Source: Saprospiraceae bacterium UBA7328
GTDB lineage: Bacteria; Bacteroidota; Bacteroidia; Chitinophagales; Saprospiraceae
DNA length: 42,161 bases
NCBI GenBank assembly: GCA_002471345.1
Contig: DKPS01000279.1
Location: 1 to 42,161 of the forward strand
Reading direction: 5' to 3'
Within the stretch, counting starts at the first letter, position 1; each line of letters starts with the position of its first letter. The position numbers and the translations under genes were made by a program. Positions 26,792 to 35,392 of the stretch are shown piece by piece. Under the pieces are notes generated by a model, which saw only the letters and a list, made by a program, of their open reading frames with translations, searched no databases and had not been told where the DNA came from.

Positions 26792-27059
26792 GTCCTTTTT
26801 TTGTGATGAATATAATACCAAACTAAAAGTCTTGCACCTATCATATTATATTATTCCTTCCTTTTATTAATGCCTTATCTATTGTGATTTTGAATATAAC
26901 GGAGTCAAACTACCCAAGAACAAGTACAGTTTTCTTTTTAAGAATAAGTATTCAATTTTCAACAAGTTCGTCTGAATAAATTATACTTCCGTCGGAATAC
27001 AGTAACCAATTGTAACCTCAATCATCCTCAATACGTATCATAAGAAAACGTCACAAATC

Positions 27060-29486
27060 ATGAATAACAATCGCAACTCAATGGCGATAGCATTTTTGCT
27101 ATTGCTCCTATCTTTTGGGTCTATAGCCCAAACTGGTACAATCAAAGGACAAATAAATGATGACAATTCTGAAGGATTAGAATTTGTCAATATCCTTTTA
27201 CTTTCAGCATCAGATTCTTCATTAATCAAGGGGAATGTAACTGACTTAAATGGAAAATTTTTAATCCAGTCGATCGTTCCTGGATCCTATTTAGTTCAAG
27301 CTTCAATTATAGGTTACAACGACTTCATATCTGATGTAATTGAGTCTAAAAATGATGAAGTAGTTTCTCCTCCATTCATTCTCACTACAGGTGTTGCTTT
27401 GGAAGAAGTCACTGTAAAGGCCAATAAACCATTTGTGGAAATGCAAGCTGATAAAGTCGTGGTGAATGTAGAGAATAGTGGAGTAAATGCTGGAAATACA
27501 GCCCTTGAAGTATTGGCTAAATCTCCAGGGGTCATTGTAGACAAGGACAACAATATCACTCTAAGAGGAAAGCAAGGAGTGCTGGTAACTATTGATGGTA
27601 AGCAGCAATATATGTTTGCTCAGGACATCGCCATTATGTTAGAATCAATGCCGGCAGAGAATATTAATAGTTTAGAAATTATAATGAACCCATCAGCTAA
27701 ATATGATGCTGAAGGAAACTCGGGCATTATAAATATCAAATTGAGGAAAAATGAAAATCTGGGTACTAATGGAAATGTAAGTACAATGATCAGGCAAGGC
27801 ATTAAATTCAGTACAAACAATTCTGTAGGGCTAAACATGAGAACTGAAAAAGTCAACCTCTATGCAAATGTAAATAGATGGGACTGGGGCTGGGCTCAAG
27901 AATTGCACCTCAATCGTATTATCCCCAATGATGAGGGAACCTCAGAGTTTGACCAATTTTCCGAAATGGATAGAGCAGGCACAAGTCATGATATAAAATT
28001 AGGATTGGACTATAACATCTCACCCAAAACTACCATAGGACTTTTGGGAAAATACAACAACGGTGTGTCTGAAGACTTCAATGACAATATGACCCAAATC
28101 ATGGGGCAGAATTTACCTGCTTTCAGTTTTTAAAATGTTGTCTCTGAATCAAATAATGATAGGGATCAATATTCCTTTAACGCTAATGTAAAGCACGAAT
28201 TTGATGATAAAGGGACTGAGTTAACTTTTGATACGGATTACTCAATCTTTGACAGCCCTCGAATGAATCTTTACAATAACTTTTTTATGGATGACATTGG
28301 TGATATGGTACAGGAACCTTATTACTTGAGAAATAATCAAAATACTTCAATTGATATTTTTGCCGCAAAACTGGACTTCTCAAAATCACTGGAGAGTAGG
28401 CTTAAAATTGATATTGGAACAAAATATAGCAATGTCAGTACTGATAATGTAACCACATTCGAATCCAAACAAGAAGGAGTTTGGACCGAAGAGACTAATA
28501 GGTCTAATAGCTTTAATTATGATGAAGAGGTTTTGGCAGGATATGCTATGTTGTCTAAAACTTTAGGAAAATTCAATGTTCAAGCGGGACTGCGAGTCGA
28601 ACATACTTTGAGCACTGGAAATTCGATAACTCTGGATCAAATAGTAGATAGGAAGTATACAGATTTCTTTCCTTCATTGAATATCTCCCATACTGTAGGG
28701 GAGAAACACAATCTGAGTTATTCATACTCTAGAAGATTGAATAGACCAGACTATGATGACCTAAATCCATTTGTAGAATTCTTAGACCTCTATACTTTTG
28801 AAAAAGGAAACCCATTTCTTAATCCACAGTATGCTGATGCTTTCGGTGTGAATTACGGATTTGGAAATAACTTTTTTATATCTGCTAATTATAGCTACAC
28901 TAGAGATGCAATCACTCAAGTGATAGAACAGATTTCAGAAGAGAATCTAAGCTTTCAGACAATTCAAAATCTGGACAATCAAGAAAGTATTAGTCTTACC
29001 TTCTCAATGCCAAAAGTTTGGACTGAATGGTACACCACACGTCTGAGTGCAACTTCATTTTACAATGAATTCAAGTCAGTGATTCCTTCTGGAATATTAG
29101 ACAATAAGAATTTGGCTTATCAGCTGTATTTGTGTAACAATTTTACACTCCCGAATGATTGGTCATTAGAAGTAACAGGTAATTATAGATCTCCTATGAC
29201 ATATGGAATTATTGAGATTGTTTCTCAGTATAGTTTTGATTTAGGGCTTTCCAGATCCATATTAAAAGGTAAAGGAAATCTAAAAATTGGAATTGATGAC
29301 ATATTCAAAACAAGACGAGATGGAGGTGGTGTATTCCAAGACGATATAAATCTAACTGTTGATAATAGTTATGATTCTAGAAGAGCCAAGGTGAGTTTCA
29401 GTTACAAATTTGGAAATCAAAAAGTTAAAGCTGCGCGCAAACGATCTACAGCTACTGAAGACGAAACCAATAGAATAGGAGCGTGA
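27060..29486 (+). pseudogene. CarboxypepD_reg / TonB-type outer-membrane receptor with in-frame stop
   Basis: One reading frame of 809 codons encodes a complete receptor but is interrupted by TAA at 28131-28133 (codon 358). The frame is the same on both sides and the intervening codons (NVVSESNNDRDQYSFN...) are ordinary barrel sequence. The N-terminus has a signal peptide (residues 1-24) and a carboxypeptidase-regulatory-like domain (~25-112). A plug domain (~117-225; EVTVKANKPFVE, ALEVLAKSPGVIVD, GVLVTIDGK) and a beta barrel of the OMP_b-brl_3 kind follow, closing with KVSFSYKFGNQ and a short basic tail. It would use the ExbB/ExbD-TonB energy chain. Either the gene is inactivated by a point nonsense change, or the base is an error. 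Translation of the second half alone (ATG at 28263) would give a barrel without a signal peptide. Confidence 0.85.
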
Positions 29487-29507
29487 TTCTTCTGTAAACG
29501 TTTTTTC

Positions 29508-29545
29508 GAGAGAGCCAAGTTTGAGTCAATACTGGCTCTCTTTAT
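29508..29545 (+). terminator. Rho-independent terminator of the receptor gene
   Basis: A perfect 8-bp stem, GAGAGCCA / TGGCTCTC (29510-29517 with 29533-29540), closes a 15-base loop and is followed by TTTATTTAT. It begins 22 bases after the stop codon. Confidence 0.72.
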
Positions 29546-29774
29546 TTATGGACATGTTACTTTACTCACTCATTCAATTCATTTTGTTATGATCACAACA
29601 TGACTGTTTTGAGAGTATTAGATATCCAGATTTTCAAAATATACCTGCTAGAAATTTATAGTCTGATGACTTTCTGGAGATAGTTTTTTATATATACTTA
29701 TGTAAATGGAGTTTATGGAATTGCACTCACAATAAAGTTAAAGAGTGGAAAAGACAAAAGTAGAAAGTAAATTT

Positions 29775-30623
29775 TCAATCATCATCCAATATCATTAGTG
29801 GTATGTCAATCTTTTGCAGAATTGCTTTAGTATGACTCTTGTGAACCATTCGCTCTAAAAATGACTCTTTCTTTTTATTCATTGCCAGCATATCCAGATG
29901 AACGTCTTTGACAGTTTCTAATAGTCCCTGATCTATTTCATTGGATTTTACTTCATGAAATATGATTTGCAAGAGATCATTATGCTTATAAAGATTGTCT
30001 TTAAGAATTTGCTCCTGGTTTTTAAGCTTTTCGGTTGACTTGTCGGTGACATGAAAGATGCGAGTTTCCGGAACTTCAGGACTTATAATTTTTAGTGCTC
30101 TCCATATTTCATAAGGGTCACTGTGAGACAGATTGGATGCATATCCCAAAATCTTTATTGGTTTGTATTGATACCCTTCTGGTATAAATAGAGTAGGGCA
30201 TACAGGATTTTGAGTAAGCCCACTAGATACCGTTCCTAAAAATCTGTCAAGTGTAGCTACGTTTTCTCCTCTCGTTCCACAGATAATAATTCTATGACCA
30301 TTTTGTTTTGCAAATGTTTTAATGCCATTAACAGGATATCCTATTTTGGTGTTTTCATACACTGTTGGAATATATAACCCTTTCTCAAGCTTGATCTGAT
30401 CAATTACACTTTGCTTCCAAGTACTCAATACCTCTTTATCAATGTTTACTCTGTTTTGAGTAAGATGTCCTGAAATCGTAGGGAAGTCTGAAGTTTCAGT
30501 CTGAGGAATCACCAGGTGTAATAAATCTATGTTCATGTCTCGGAGACTAGCATAGTGATATGCATAGGTCAGAGCAGAGGCAGAGTTTTTAGAGAAATCA
30601 ATTGGCACAAGTATTCTTTTCAT
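29775..30623 (-). CDS. Universal stress protein, tandem UspA domains
   Basis: This 282-residue protein is built of two Usp domains. The first starts with KRILVPIDFSKNSASAL and carries the ATP-loop pattern (CGTRGE ... LGTVSS, residues ~113-135). The second (from about residue 152, KPIKILGYASNLS) is shorter and lacks an obvious Gly-rich nucleotide loop, as is common for one half of tandem Usp proteins. Such proteins bind ATP or AMP and respond to stress; the precise role is unknown. It is a single gene on the minus strand with its own leader. Confidence 0.9.
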   Translation of the reverse strand: MKRILVPIDFSKNSASALTYAYHYASLRDMNIDLLHLVIPQTETSDFPTISGHLTQNRVNIDKEVLSTWKQSVIDQIKLEKGLYIPTVYENTKIGYPVNGIKTFAKQNGHRIIICGTRGENVATLDRFLGTVSSGLTQNPVCPTLFIPEGYQYKPIKILGYASNLSHSDPYEIWRALKIISPEVPETRIFHVTDKSTEKLKNQEQILKDNLYKHNDLLQIIFHEVKSNEIDQGLLETVKDVHLDMLAMNKKKESFLERMVHKSHTKAILQKIDIPLMILDDD

Positions 30624-30951
30624 TATGATTGATTTAGATCTATATCATATATAGATGGGTCTAAAGTTCTATGACATCCAATTGATTTATGATGATGAAG
30701 ATCAATTGACGAAATGATGTTTCTCACAAGGGTAAAGAGGCAATAGTATTGTTACATGGCCGAATTGAGTACAGGGATAGACGATTTTTCAGGCTTTTTT
30801 TTGTACATCTCTAAAGTAGTAATTAATGGTGTTGGAGAACCGACTAAGAGATTATGAACTTTGTACAAAAGTTCTAGATAATAAGTCTCCACAAAAAAAG
30901 CCCCAGATCAAAGATCTGAGGCCTGTAAAAAGTTTATTGTTTTGTAGTTTC
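30624..30951. other. Intergenic region between usp and DUF2911 genes
   Basis: These 328 bases contain a perfect 8-bp inverted repeat upstream of the usp gene (CAATTGAT at 30679-30686, ATCAATTG at 30701-30708), possibly an operator. At the right end is the terminator of the DUF2911 gene. A short plus-strand frame crossing the terminator is not credible. Nothing else is seen. Confidence 0.5.
30892..30922 (-). terminator. Rho-independent terminator of the DUF2911 gene
   Basis: On the minus strand GCCTCAGATC-TTT-GATCTGGGGC forms a 10-bp stem with one G-U pair and a 3-base loop, followed by seven T. It lies 29 bases beyond the stop codon. Confidence 0.82.
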
Positions 30952-32043
30952 CTATTTCATCGTCACTGGCAGGCTTGCCATTGTATCTTCCCATCCAATC
31001 ACTATATCCACTTGCTTATCACTTTTCTTATCAAAAGTTATAGAAAGTGCTTCTAATGATTTTGAAGTTTTAGCAGTCATTGCTTTTACACTTACGATAT
31101 TATCTGCTTCATCATGATTGGCATTTCCCCATGATTGAGTGTTCTTATGAATGATAAATTCCCAATCCTTTTCATTCACTTTTGCGAATAAACCATATGT
31201 ACCAGCTTTAAGATCTTTACCTCCAATAGTTACATCATTGAAGAAAGTAATGGTAGTAGTTTGATTAGCACCTACTCTCCACATCTCACCATATTTTAAA
31301 AGCTCTCCAAAGATTTTTCTTCCTTTCATCTGAGGTCTGCTGTACAACACTCTGATTTGAGGTTGGTTGGCTTCTACTTCTTCTGGCTTAAGGAAATTTT
31401 GGAATCTTGATCTTGATGGATATGCTGCAAGATCCATAGGGCTTGCATCTTCACCGTCCATGCTAGGTGCATTAAGGTTAATAGGAAGAACAACTTTAGT
31501 CCTGTCCCATTCCATAATCATATTCACATTTCCTTCATCTACTTTTTGAAATCCTATGGTGAATTGCTCTCTTACATCCTTTGTAGTGGATGTCATCACA
31601 ACTACATGAGCTACATCTTTAGACTTATCTCGATTAGCTGTTCCAGCAGTATGTCTCTGAGATGAGAATTTTACAACCCAATGATCAGCGTATAGATCTG
31701 CAAACATTCCATATGTTCCTCTATTAATCGTTGTTCCACCTATTTCTACATTTTGGTAGAATGTGATCTCAGTACCTTCATTAGCACCTAGTCTCCATTC
31801 TCCTCCAAATTTTTGAAGTTCGCCGAAAACTGTTCTTTCATTTTTGTAAGGCTTGCTATACAAAACTTTGATTTTCTGAGCTTTATTAGGATCATCAGCA
31901 TCTAGGTAATTAGCAAATGCTGAGCTTCTTGGGTAGTGAGCAGCATCCATTGGACTTTTATCCAATACTGGAAATTCTATCTCTTGAGCTACAAGGGATA
32001 TAGTAAACAGGATAAATAGTAATGATAAAAAAGAGTACTTCAT
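30952..32043 (-). CDS. Secreted protein with two tandem DUF2911 domains
   Basis: This 363-residue protein has a signal peptide (residues 1-19, cleavage after LVAQ). Two homologous halves follow. The first includes SPMDAAHYPRSSAF, KVLYSKPYKNERTVFGEL, EWRLGANEGTEITF and GTYGMFA. The second repeats SPMDLAAYPSRSRF, RVLYSRPQMKGRKIFGEL, MWRVGANQTTTITF and GTYGLFA. DUF2911 proteins are periplasmic or secreted in Bacteroidota and of unknown function; most have a single domain of ~150 residues. A full-consensus promoter lies upstream and a strong terminator downstream, so it is a monocistronic unit. Confidence 0.9.
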   Translation of the reverse strand: MKYSFLSLLFILFTISLVAQEIEFPVLDKSPMDAAHYPRSSAFANYLDADDPNKAQKIKVLYSKPYKNERTVFGELQKFGGEWRLGANEGTEITFYQNVEIGGTTINRGTYGMFADLYADHWVVKFSSQRHTAGTANRDKSKDVAHVVVMTSTTKDVREQFTIGFQKVDEGNVNMIMEWDRTKVVLPINLNAPSMDGEDASPMDLAAYPSRSRFQNFLKPEEVEANQPQIRVLYSRPQMKGRKIFGELLKYGEMWRVGANQTTTITFFNDVTIGGKDLKAGTYGLFAKVNEKDWEFIIHKNTQSWGNANHDEADNIVSVKAMTAKTSKSLEALSITFDKKSDKQVDIVIGWEDTMASLPVTMK

Positions 32044-32075
32044 TATTTAATGCGTTTTATTTTTAAAATTTGCCG

Positions 32076-32083
32076 CAAAAGTA
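32076..32083 (-). promoter_or_regulatory. -7 promoter element of the DUF2911 gene
   Basis: Read on the minus strand, TACTTTTG is a full match to TAnnTTTG, 32 bases upstream of the ATG. Confidence 0.5.
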
Positions 32084-32194
32084 AGGTAAATCAACGTGTT
32101 ATATGTGTGTATTGTATGACATATGATTTTGTTAACAGTTACCATTATCTGAAAATCCTGCTTTCGTTAAGTAAAGAGATAATTCAAGAGAATT

Positions 32195-32968
32195 TCACTG
32201 AGGCATCCCCAATAAATACAACATCTTAGCCTTCTTTTTTACCATTTCCTTTTTCCAGACGTAATCATCAGTCTTCAAGCCTTCTAAAAGTTCATCCATG
32301 TCAGATAGGGTATAGGTGCGCATATTAGATATAGCACCATCCCAAGCAAAGAATATTGGGATTATAGGAATCAAATAAGTGAATAAAATCTGCTGCCAAG
32401 TAACTGGCTTTACGAAAAGAGTGACTACGAAACCCAATATAAAATTAATAGGAAGTGCTAGAAGTGAAAGTACAATAGGTACGCTGTTGTCGCTCATTTC
32501 AAAGATCAAAATCGGAGCTTTGTCTTGATGTGCAGAGGCCAATATCTTTTTAGCGATTTCGGGCCTCATGTGATGAAATCCACAGATGATGGTTCTAAAT
32601 CCATCTAGATCCTTCGCAATAGCTGTGGCGTCCACAGACTGTGGGTGATATCTGATAATGCTTCCTAAATCAGAATTTATCATTTTTTGGTTGGGATATA
32701 GATCTGATAAGACAAGATTCAAATTTGACAAATTATGATTTTCCTCCAGTTTTTGAATTACTTCAGGCATAGGACCACCACTACCAGAACAGAGATCAAG
32801 AATATGGTGATGACCACTTTCTCTGAGTGCAGGAGCAAGAATTTCAGCTACTACTTCACTCGTGCCTAGGAGCCTGTGCATGGGTATAATCATCCTAGTG
32901 ATACAAGCTCTCAGCCATGAAGGAAACCAAGACTGATCTTCAAATTCAAATAAGTGGATTCTTTTCAT
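32195..32968 (-). CDS. Class I SAM-dependent methyltransferase with C-terminal membrane helices
   Basis: This 257-residue protein has the SAM-binding motif I HILDLCSGSGGPMP at residues ~54-67, an acidic loop at VLSDLYPNQ (~87-95), a post-motif ICGFHHM (~128-134) and LIFEMSD. It is followed by two hydrophobic segments (IVLSLLALPINFILGFVVTL, residues ~163-182, and LFTYLIPIIPIFFAW, ~195-209). These would anchor it in the membrane, suggesting a lipid or hydrophobic substrate; that is inference. The C-terminus (KKKAKMLYLLGMPQ) is basic and probably cytoplasmic. It is a single gene with no close partner. Confidence 0.82.
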   Translation of the reverse strand: MKRIHLFEFEDQSWFPSWLRACITRMIIPMHRLLGTSEVVAEILAPALRESGHHHILDLCSGSGGPMPEVIQKLEENHNLSNLNLVLSDLYPNQKMINSDLGSIIRYHPQSVDATAIAKDLDGFRTIICGFHHMRPEIAKKILASAHQDKAPILIFEMSDNSVPIVLSLLALPINFILGFVVTLFVKPVTWQQILFTYLIPIIPIFFAWDGAISNMRTYTLSDMDELLEGLKTDDYVWKKEMVKKKAKMLYLLGMPQ

Positions 32969-33052
32969 GAGGGCTAAGGTAATTTGCTTTTGATTATTAA
33001 CTAACTCTTCAAACCCTTATTTTCAGCCAGAGGCTGATCACCCTTTGACTGG

Positions 33053-33171
33053 CAAAAGAGGGGAATTGCTAAGCCCAATCATTTCATTGTATATGAATGT
33101 ATAAAATTACTCATTGGTTCTTTGGGAAACCTCCTCCTCTTTATGAAAGAGGAGGTCGGGAGGAGTTAACT
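33053..33171. repeat. Hairpin-bearing REP-like repeat, copy A
   Basis: The left block (33053-33066, CAAAAGAGGGGAAT) and right block (33126-33171) are separated by exactly the same distance as in copy B. The right block contains a perfect 10-bp hairpin, CCTCCTCTTT-ATG-AAAGAGGAGG (33133-33155). It abuts the stop codon of the DUF559 gene. Confidence 0.8.
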
Positions 33172-33542
33172 TTATTCATTATTTATAGCTATCAATAATT
33201 TTTGTTCAACTGCAGACCAATTTGAAAGAACGTCCTCATTTGAAAATCGAATTATGCTAAAACCCAATTCTTCTAAAATATCTGTTCTATCAAGATCATA
33301 TTCTTTTTTATGGTTTTGAATACCTCCATCTAGTTCAACTATCAATTTTCTTTGACTATGAAAAAAATCAGCGATGAAGAATTTCTTTTGTTCTTTTAAT
33401 AATTGAAATTCCACAACATATTGACGAAAAATTTAAAACCATGAAGTCTTTTATTTCTGACTTTGTTCCAAAAGAAAGATTCTGCTTTGGTATGTTCTTT
33501 TCTTAGTTTTCTTGCTAACAAAGTGGCTTGCTTCCGATTCAT
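33172..33542 (-). pseudogene. DUF559 (VSR-like endonuclease fold) gene with a frameshift
   Basis: The N-terminal part reads from the ATG at 33542 (MNRKQATLLARKLRKEHTKAE, here given as ARKLRKEHTKAE, then RNKRLHGFKFF) and then runs into a stop. The C-terminal part continues in the next frame (RQYVVEFQLLKEQKKFFIADFF, LIVELDGG, EELGFSIIRFSNEDVL). Joining the two needs one extra T in the coding-strand T5 run (complement of 33427-33431) and gives a complete ~123-residue DUF559 protein. Conserved residues of the PD-(D/E)xK-like core (Asp in IADFF, Glu in VELDG) are present. DUF559 proteins resemble very-short-patch-repair endonucleases. The gene sits exactly between two direct repeats, suggesting a mobile or formerly mobile unit. 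Confidence 0.8.
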
Positions 33543-33598
33543 TTGATGTTGACTTTATCTAACTCCACTAACTCCTCTAACTCCCCTAACCCCTCTTC

Positions 33599-33716
33599 CA
33601 AAAGAGGGGAATGCACTGCTTCTAACATATTGGAAACATCAGACATAACAAATAGAAATGTTGCTATTCTAGAAACCTCCTCCTCTTATGAAAGAGGAGG
33701 CCGGGAGGAGTTAGCT
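33599..33716. repeat. Hairpin-bearing REP-like repeat, copy B
   Basis: This is a direct repeat of copy A: the left block is identical over 14 bases (33599-33612), the right block (33672-33716) differs by two substitutions and one single-base gap, and spacing between the blocks is the same. It contains the hairpin CCTCCTCTT-ATGA-AAGAGGAGG. At its left edge CCCCTCTT-ccaa-AAGAGGGG forms a second hairpin, preceded by short CTAACTCC-like tandem units (33557-33596). Confidence 0.8.
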
Positions 33717-33739
33717 CTTCATTACTAAAATCCTAGCCA

Positions 33740-34987
33740 TCAATCAAATCTATGTACTTCCCACTCTTCATCTTCAATTAATTTAGTAGCAAACTCTGAA
33801 GGAGAAGCAATGGTTCTATGTACAGGACATTTATTAGCAATTTCTAATAGTCGCCTTTTTTGATCTTGAGATAGCTCTCCAACGAGCTCTAATTCTCTTT
33901 CAAATCTGTCAATCCTGCTAGTGCTTTTTTCTGGAGATGATTTGTGTTCTTCATATTTCTGAGTTTTGCTATAGCTCAAGTGTACAAGAACATCCTCTAG
34001 AGGCCATTTCTTCCTGCGTGCATACATTTTTAACGTCATAGCAGTGCACGCACCTAGGCTGGCATTCAGAAGTTCATAAGGAGACATTCCAAAATCATTG
34101 CCACCAAATGAAATGGGCTCATCTGCAATAAGAGAATGTTCATCAGCTTGTATTTCTGTGGTATAATCATCTCCTTCTAATCTTACAACTACCTGTTTGT
34201 CAGTTGCTAATTTTTCTATTTTAGGAAATTCGATGTAACGCTTTACCCACGAGGCAATCACATTGCCAGCATAGTGGGCGTCTTCTTTGTTGGTCAGCAT
34301 ATGGTCGGCACCATCTAAGGTGATATAGCTTTTAGGATGTTTGGCTAGTTTGTAAATATTTGCCGCATTTTCTATTCCAACGATTTTGTCTTGTGGCGAA
34401 TGCATAACCAAAAGCGCTTTACCTAAGTTTTTTATTACTGGAATATGTTCTTGTCCCTGAAGGTCATCCAAAAACTGCTTTTTGATAGTAAATTCTCGAC
34501 CTCCAATACTCACTCGAGCACAGCCATTTTTTTCTATTTCTTCTTTTTTATCCTTCAATAGATGCGTTACATGCTCTGGATAAGAAGGTGCCCCAATGGT
34601 TACGACAGCCTTAATATGATTCATTTGTTTAGCAGCGAAAAGAGCTGCAGCACCTCCTAATGAATGTCCCACGATCACAGCTGGTGCCATATATTCCTTT
34701 TTCAAATACTCCGAAGCAGCTAAAAGATCCGCTACATTAGAGGTGAAATTGGTATCCTCAAAATCGCCTTCACTTTCTCCCAAGCCGGTAAAATCAAAAC
34801 GCATTACTCCAAAGCCATTCAAGGTAAGCGCTCTACTAATGTGTTTAGAAGCGATTAGATTTTTATTACCTGTAAAAACATGTGCAAAAATCACAAATGG
34901 AAAAGGATTCTTCTTTAATGGTAAATCTATTTTAGCTGATAACTGATATCCTTTAGCATTGGTGAAATTGACTTTTGTTGTTGGCAT
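33740..34987 (-). CDS. Bifunctional alpha/beta hydrolase - OsmC fusion protein
   Basis: The 415-residue protein joins two domains. Residues ~1-250 are an alpha/beta hydrolase with a complete triad: Ser109 in GHSLGG, Asp200 in SPQDK and His229 in GADHM. Residues ~260-415 are an OsmC/Ohr-type domain with both peroxidatic cysteines, Cys314 (SLGACTAM) and Cys387 (NKCPVHRTI). OsmC proteins reduce organic hydroperoxides through these thiols; the hydrolase might release the substrate, for example by cleaving peroxidised esters (inference). This fusion architecture is known in Bacteroidota and Proteobacteria. A weak -7 box (TAACTTGG, complement of 35012-35019) lies upstream. Confidence 0.92.
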   Translation of the reverse strand: MPTTKVNFTNAKGYQLSAKIDLPLKKNPFPFVIFAHVFTGNKNLIASKHISRALTLNGFGVMRFDFTGLGESEGDFEDTNFTSNVADLLAASEYLKKEYMAPAVIVGHSLGGAAALFAAKQMNHIKAVVTIGAPSYPEHVTHLLKDKKEEIEKNGCARVSIGGREFTIKKQFLDDLQGQEHIPVIKNLGKALLVMHSPQDKIVGIENAANIYKLAKHPKSYITLDGADHMLTNKEDAHYAGNVIASWVKRYIEFPKIEKLATDKQVVVRLEGDDYTTEIQADEHSLIADEPISFGGNDFGMSPYELLNASLGACTAMTLKMYARRKKWPLEDVLVHLSYSKTQKYEEHKSSPEKSTSRIDRFERELELVGELSQDQKRRLLEIANKCPVHRTIASPSEFATKLIEDEEWEVHRFD

Positions 34988-35392
34988 GTATACTTACTTG
35001 CTGGTGAGATGCCAAGTTACATATTAGGATAGCATTGAAAAGTATTTAGGCATATTAGGCCATAAATGTTCAGGTCCTGACACTACCTACAGTCTTAATT
35101 CTGAAATCCATAGAATTGCACTAATAAAATGCTTTCAAAGACAAATCAACTAAAGCATGTTCCTTGTCATAAGTTATCAAAGAATACTACTTCAACAGAT
35201 AACAATATAGGTCTGCAGAATTGTAGATTAAATACAGGATTAGCTCAATGTCTAAGAGAACTAATCAGAACAAAAAAAGTCATTCCGTCAGGAATCTGAA
35301 TTTAATTTTGGAGTCGTTATTCAGATTGTTAAGCTAAGGCCTTCAAAAGTACAAGTGCTATATGAGAATTGGCAATTGCTAATTTTGTTAAC
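34988..35392. other. Gene-free region between hydrolase-OsmC and broken membrane protein
   Basis: These 405 bases hold the hydrolase-OsmC promoter region at the left and, at 35272-35295, a minus-strand hairpin (ATTCC-TGAC-GGAAT) followed by a T run that may terminate the membrane protein transcript. I see no gene in the rest. Confidence 0.5.
35272..35295 (-). terminator. Possible terminator of the broken membrane protein gene
   Basis: On the minus strand ATTCC-TGAC-GGAAT is followed by GAC and seven T. The stem has only five pairs. It lies about 100 bases past the true stop codon. Confidence 0.38.

Noticed and set aside
30826..31056. Plus-strand frame of 76 codons
   Set aside because: It runs through the terminator of the DUF2911 gene and into its coding region in antisense.
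33053..33716. CRISPR array
   Set aside because: There are only two repeat copies, the units are long and internally divergent, and the space between them holds a gene.
33528..33728. Plus-strand frame of 66 codons
   Set aside because: It is made of the low-complexity CTAACTCC units and the hairpin repeat, so it is a composition artefact.
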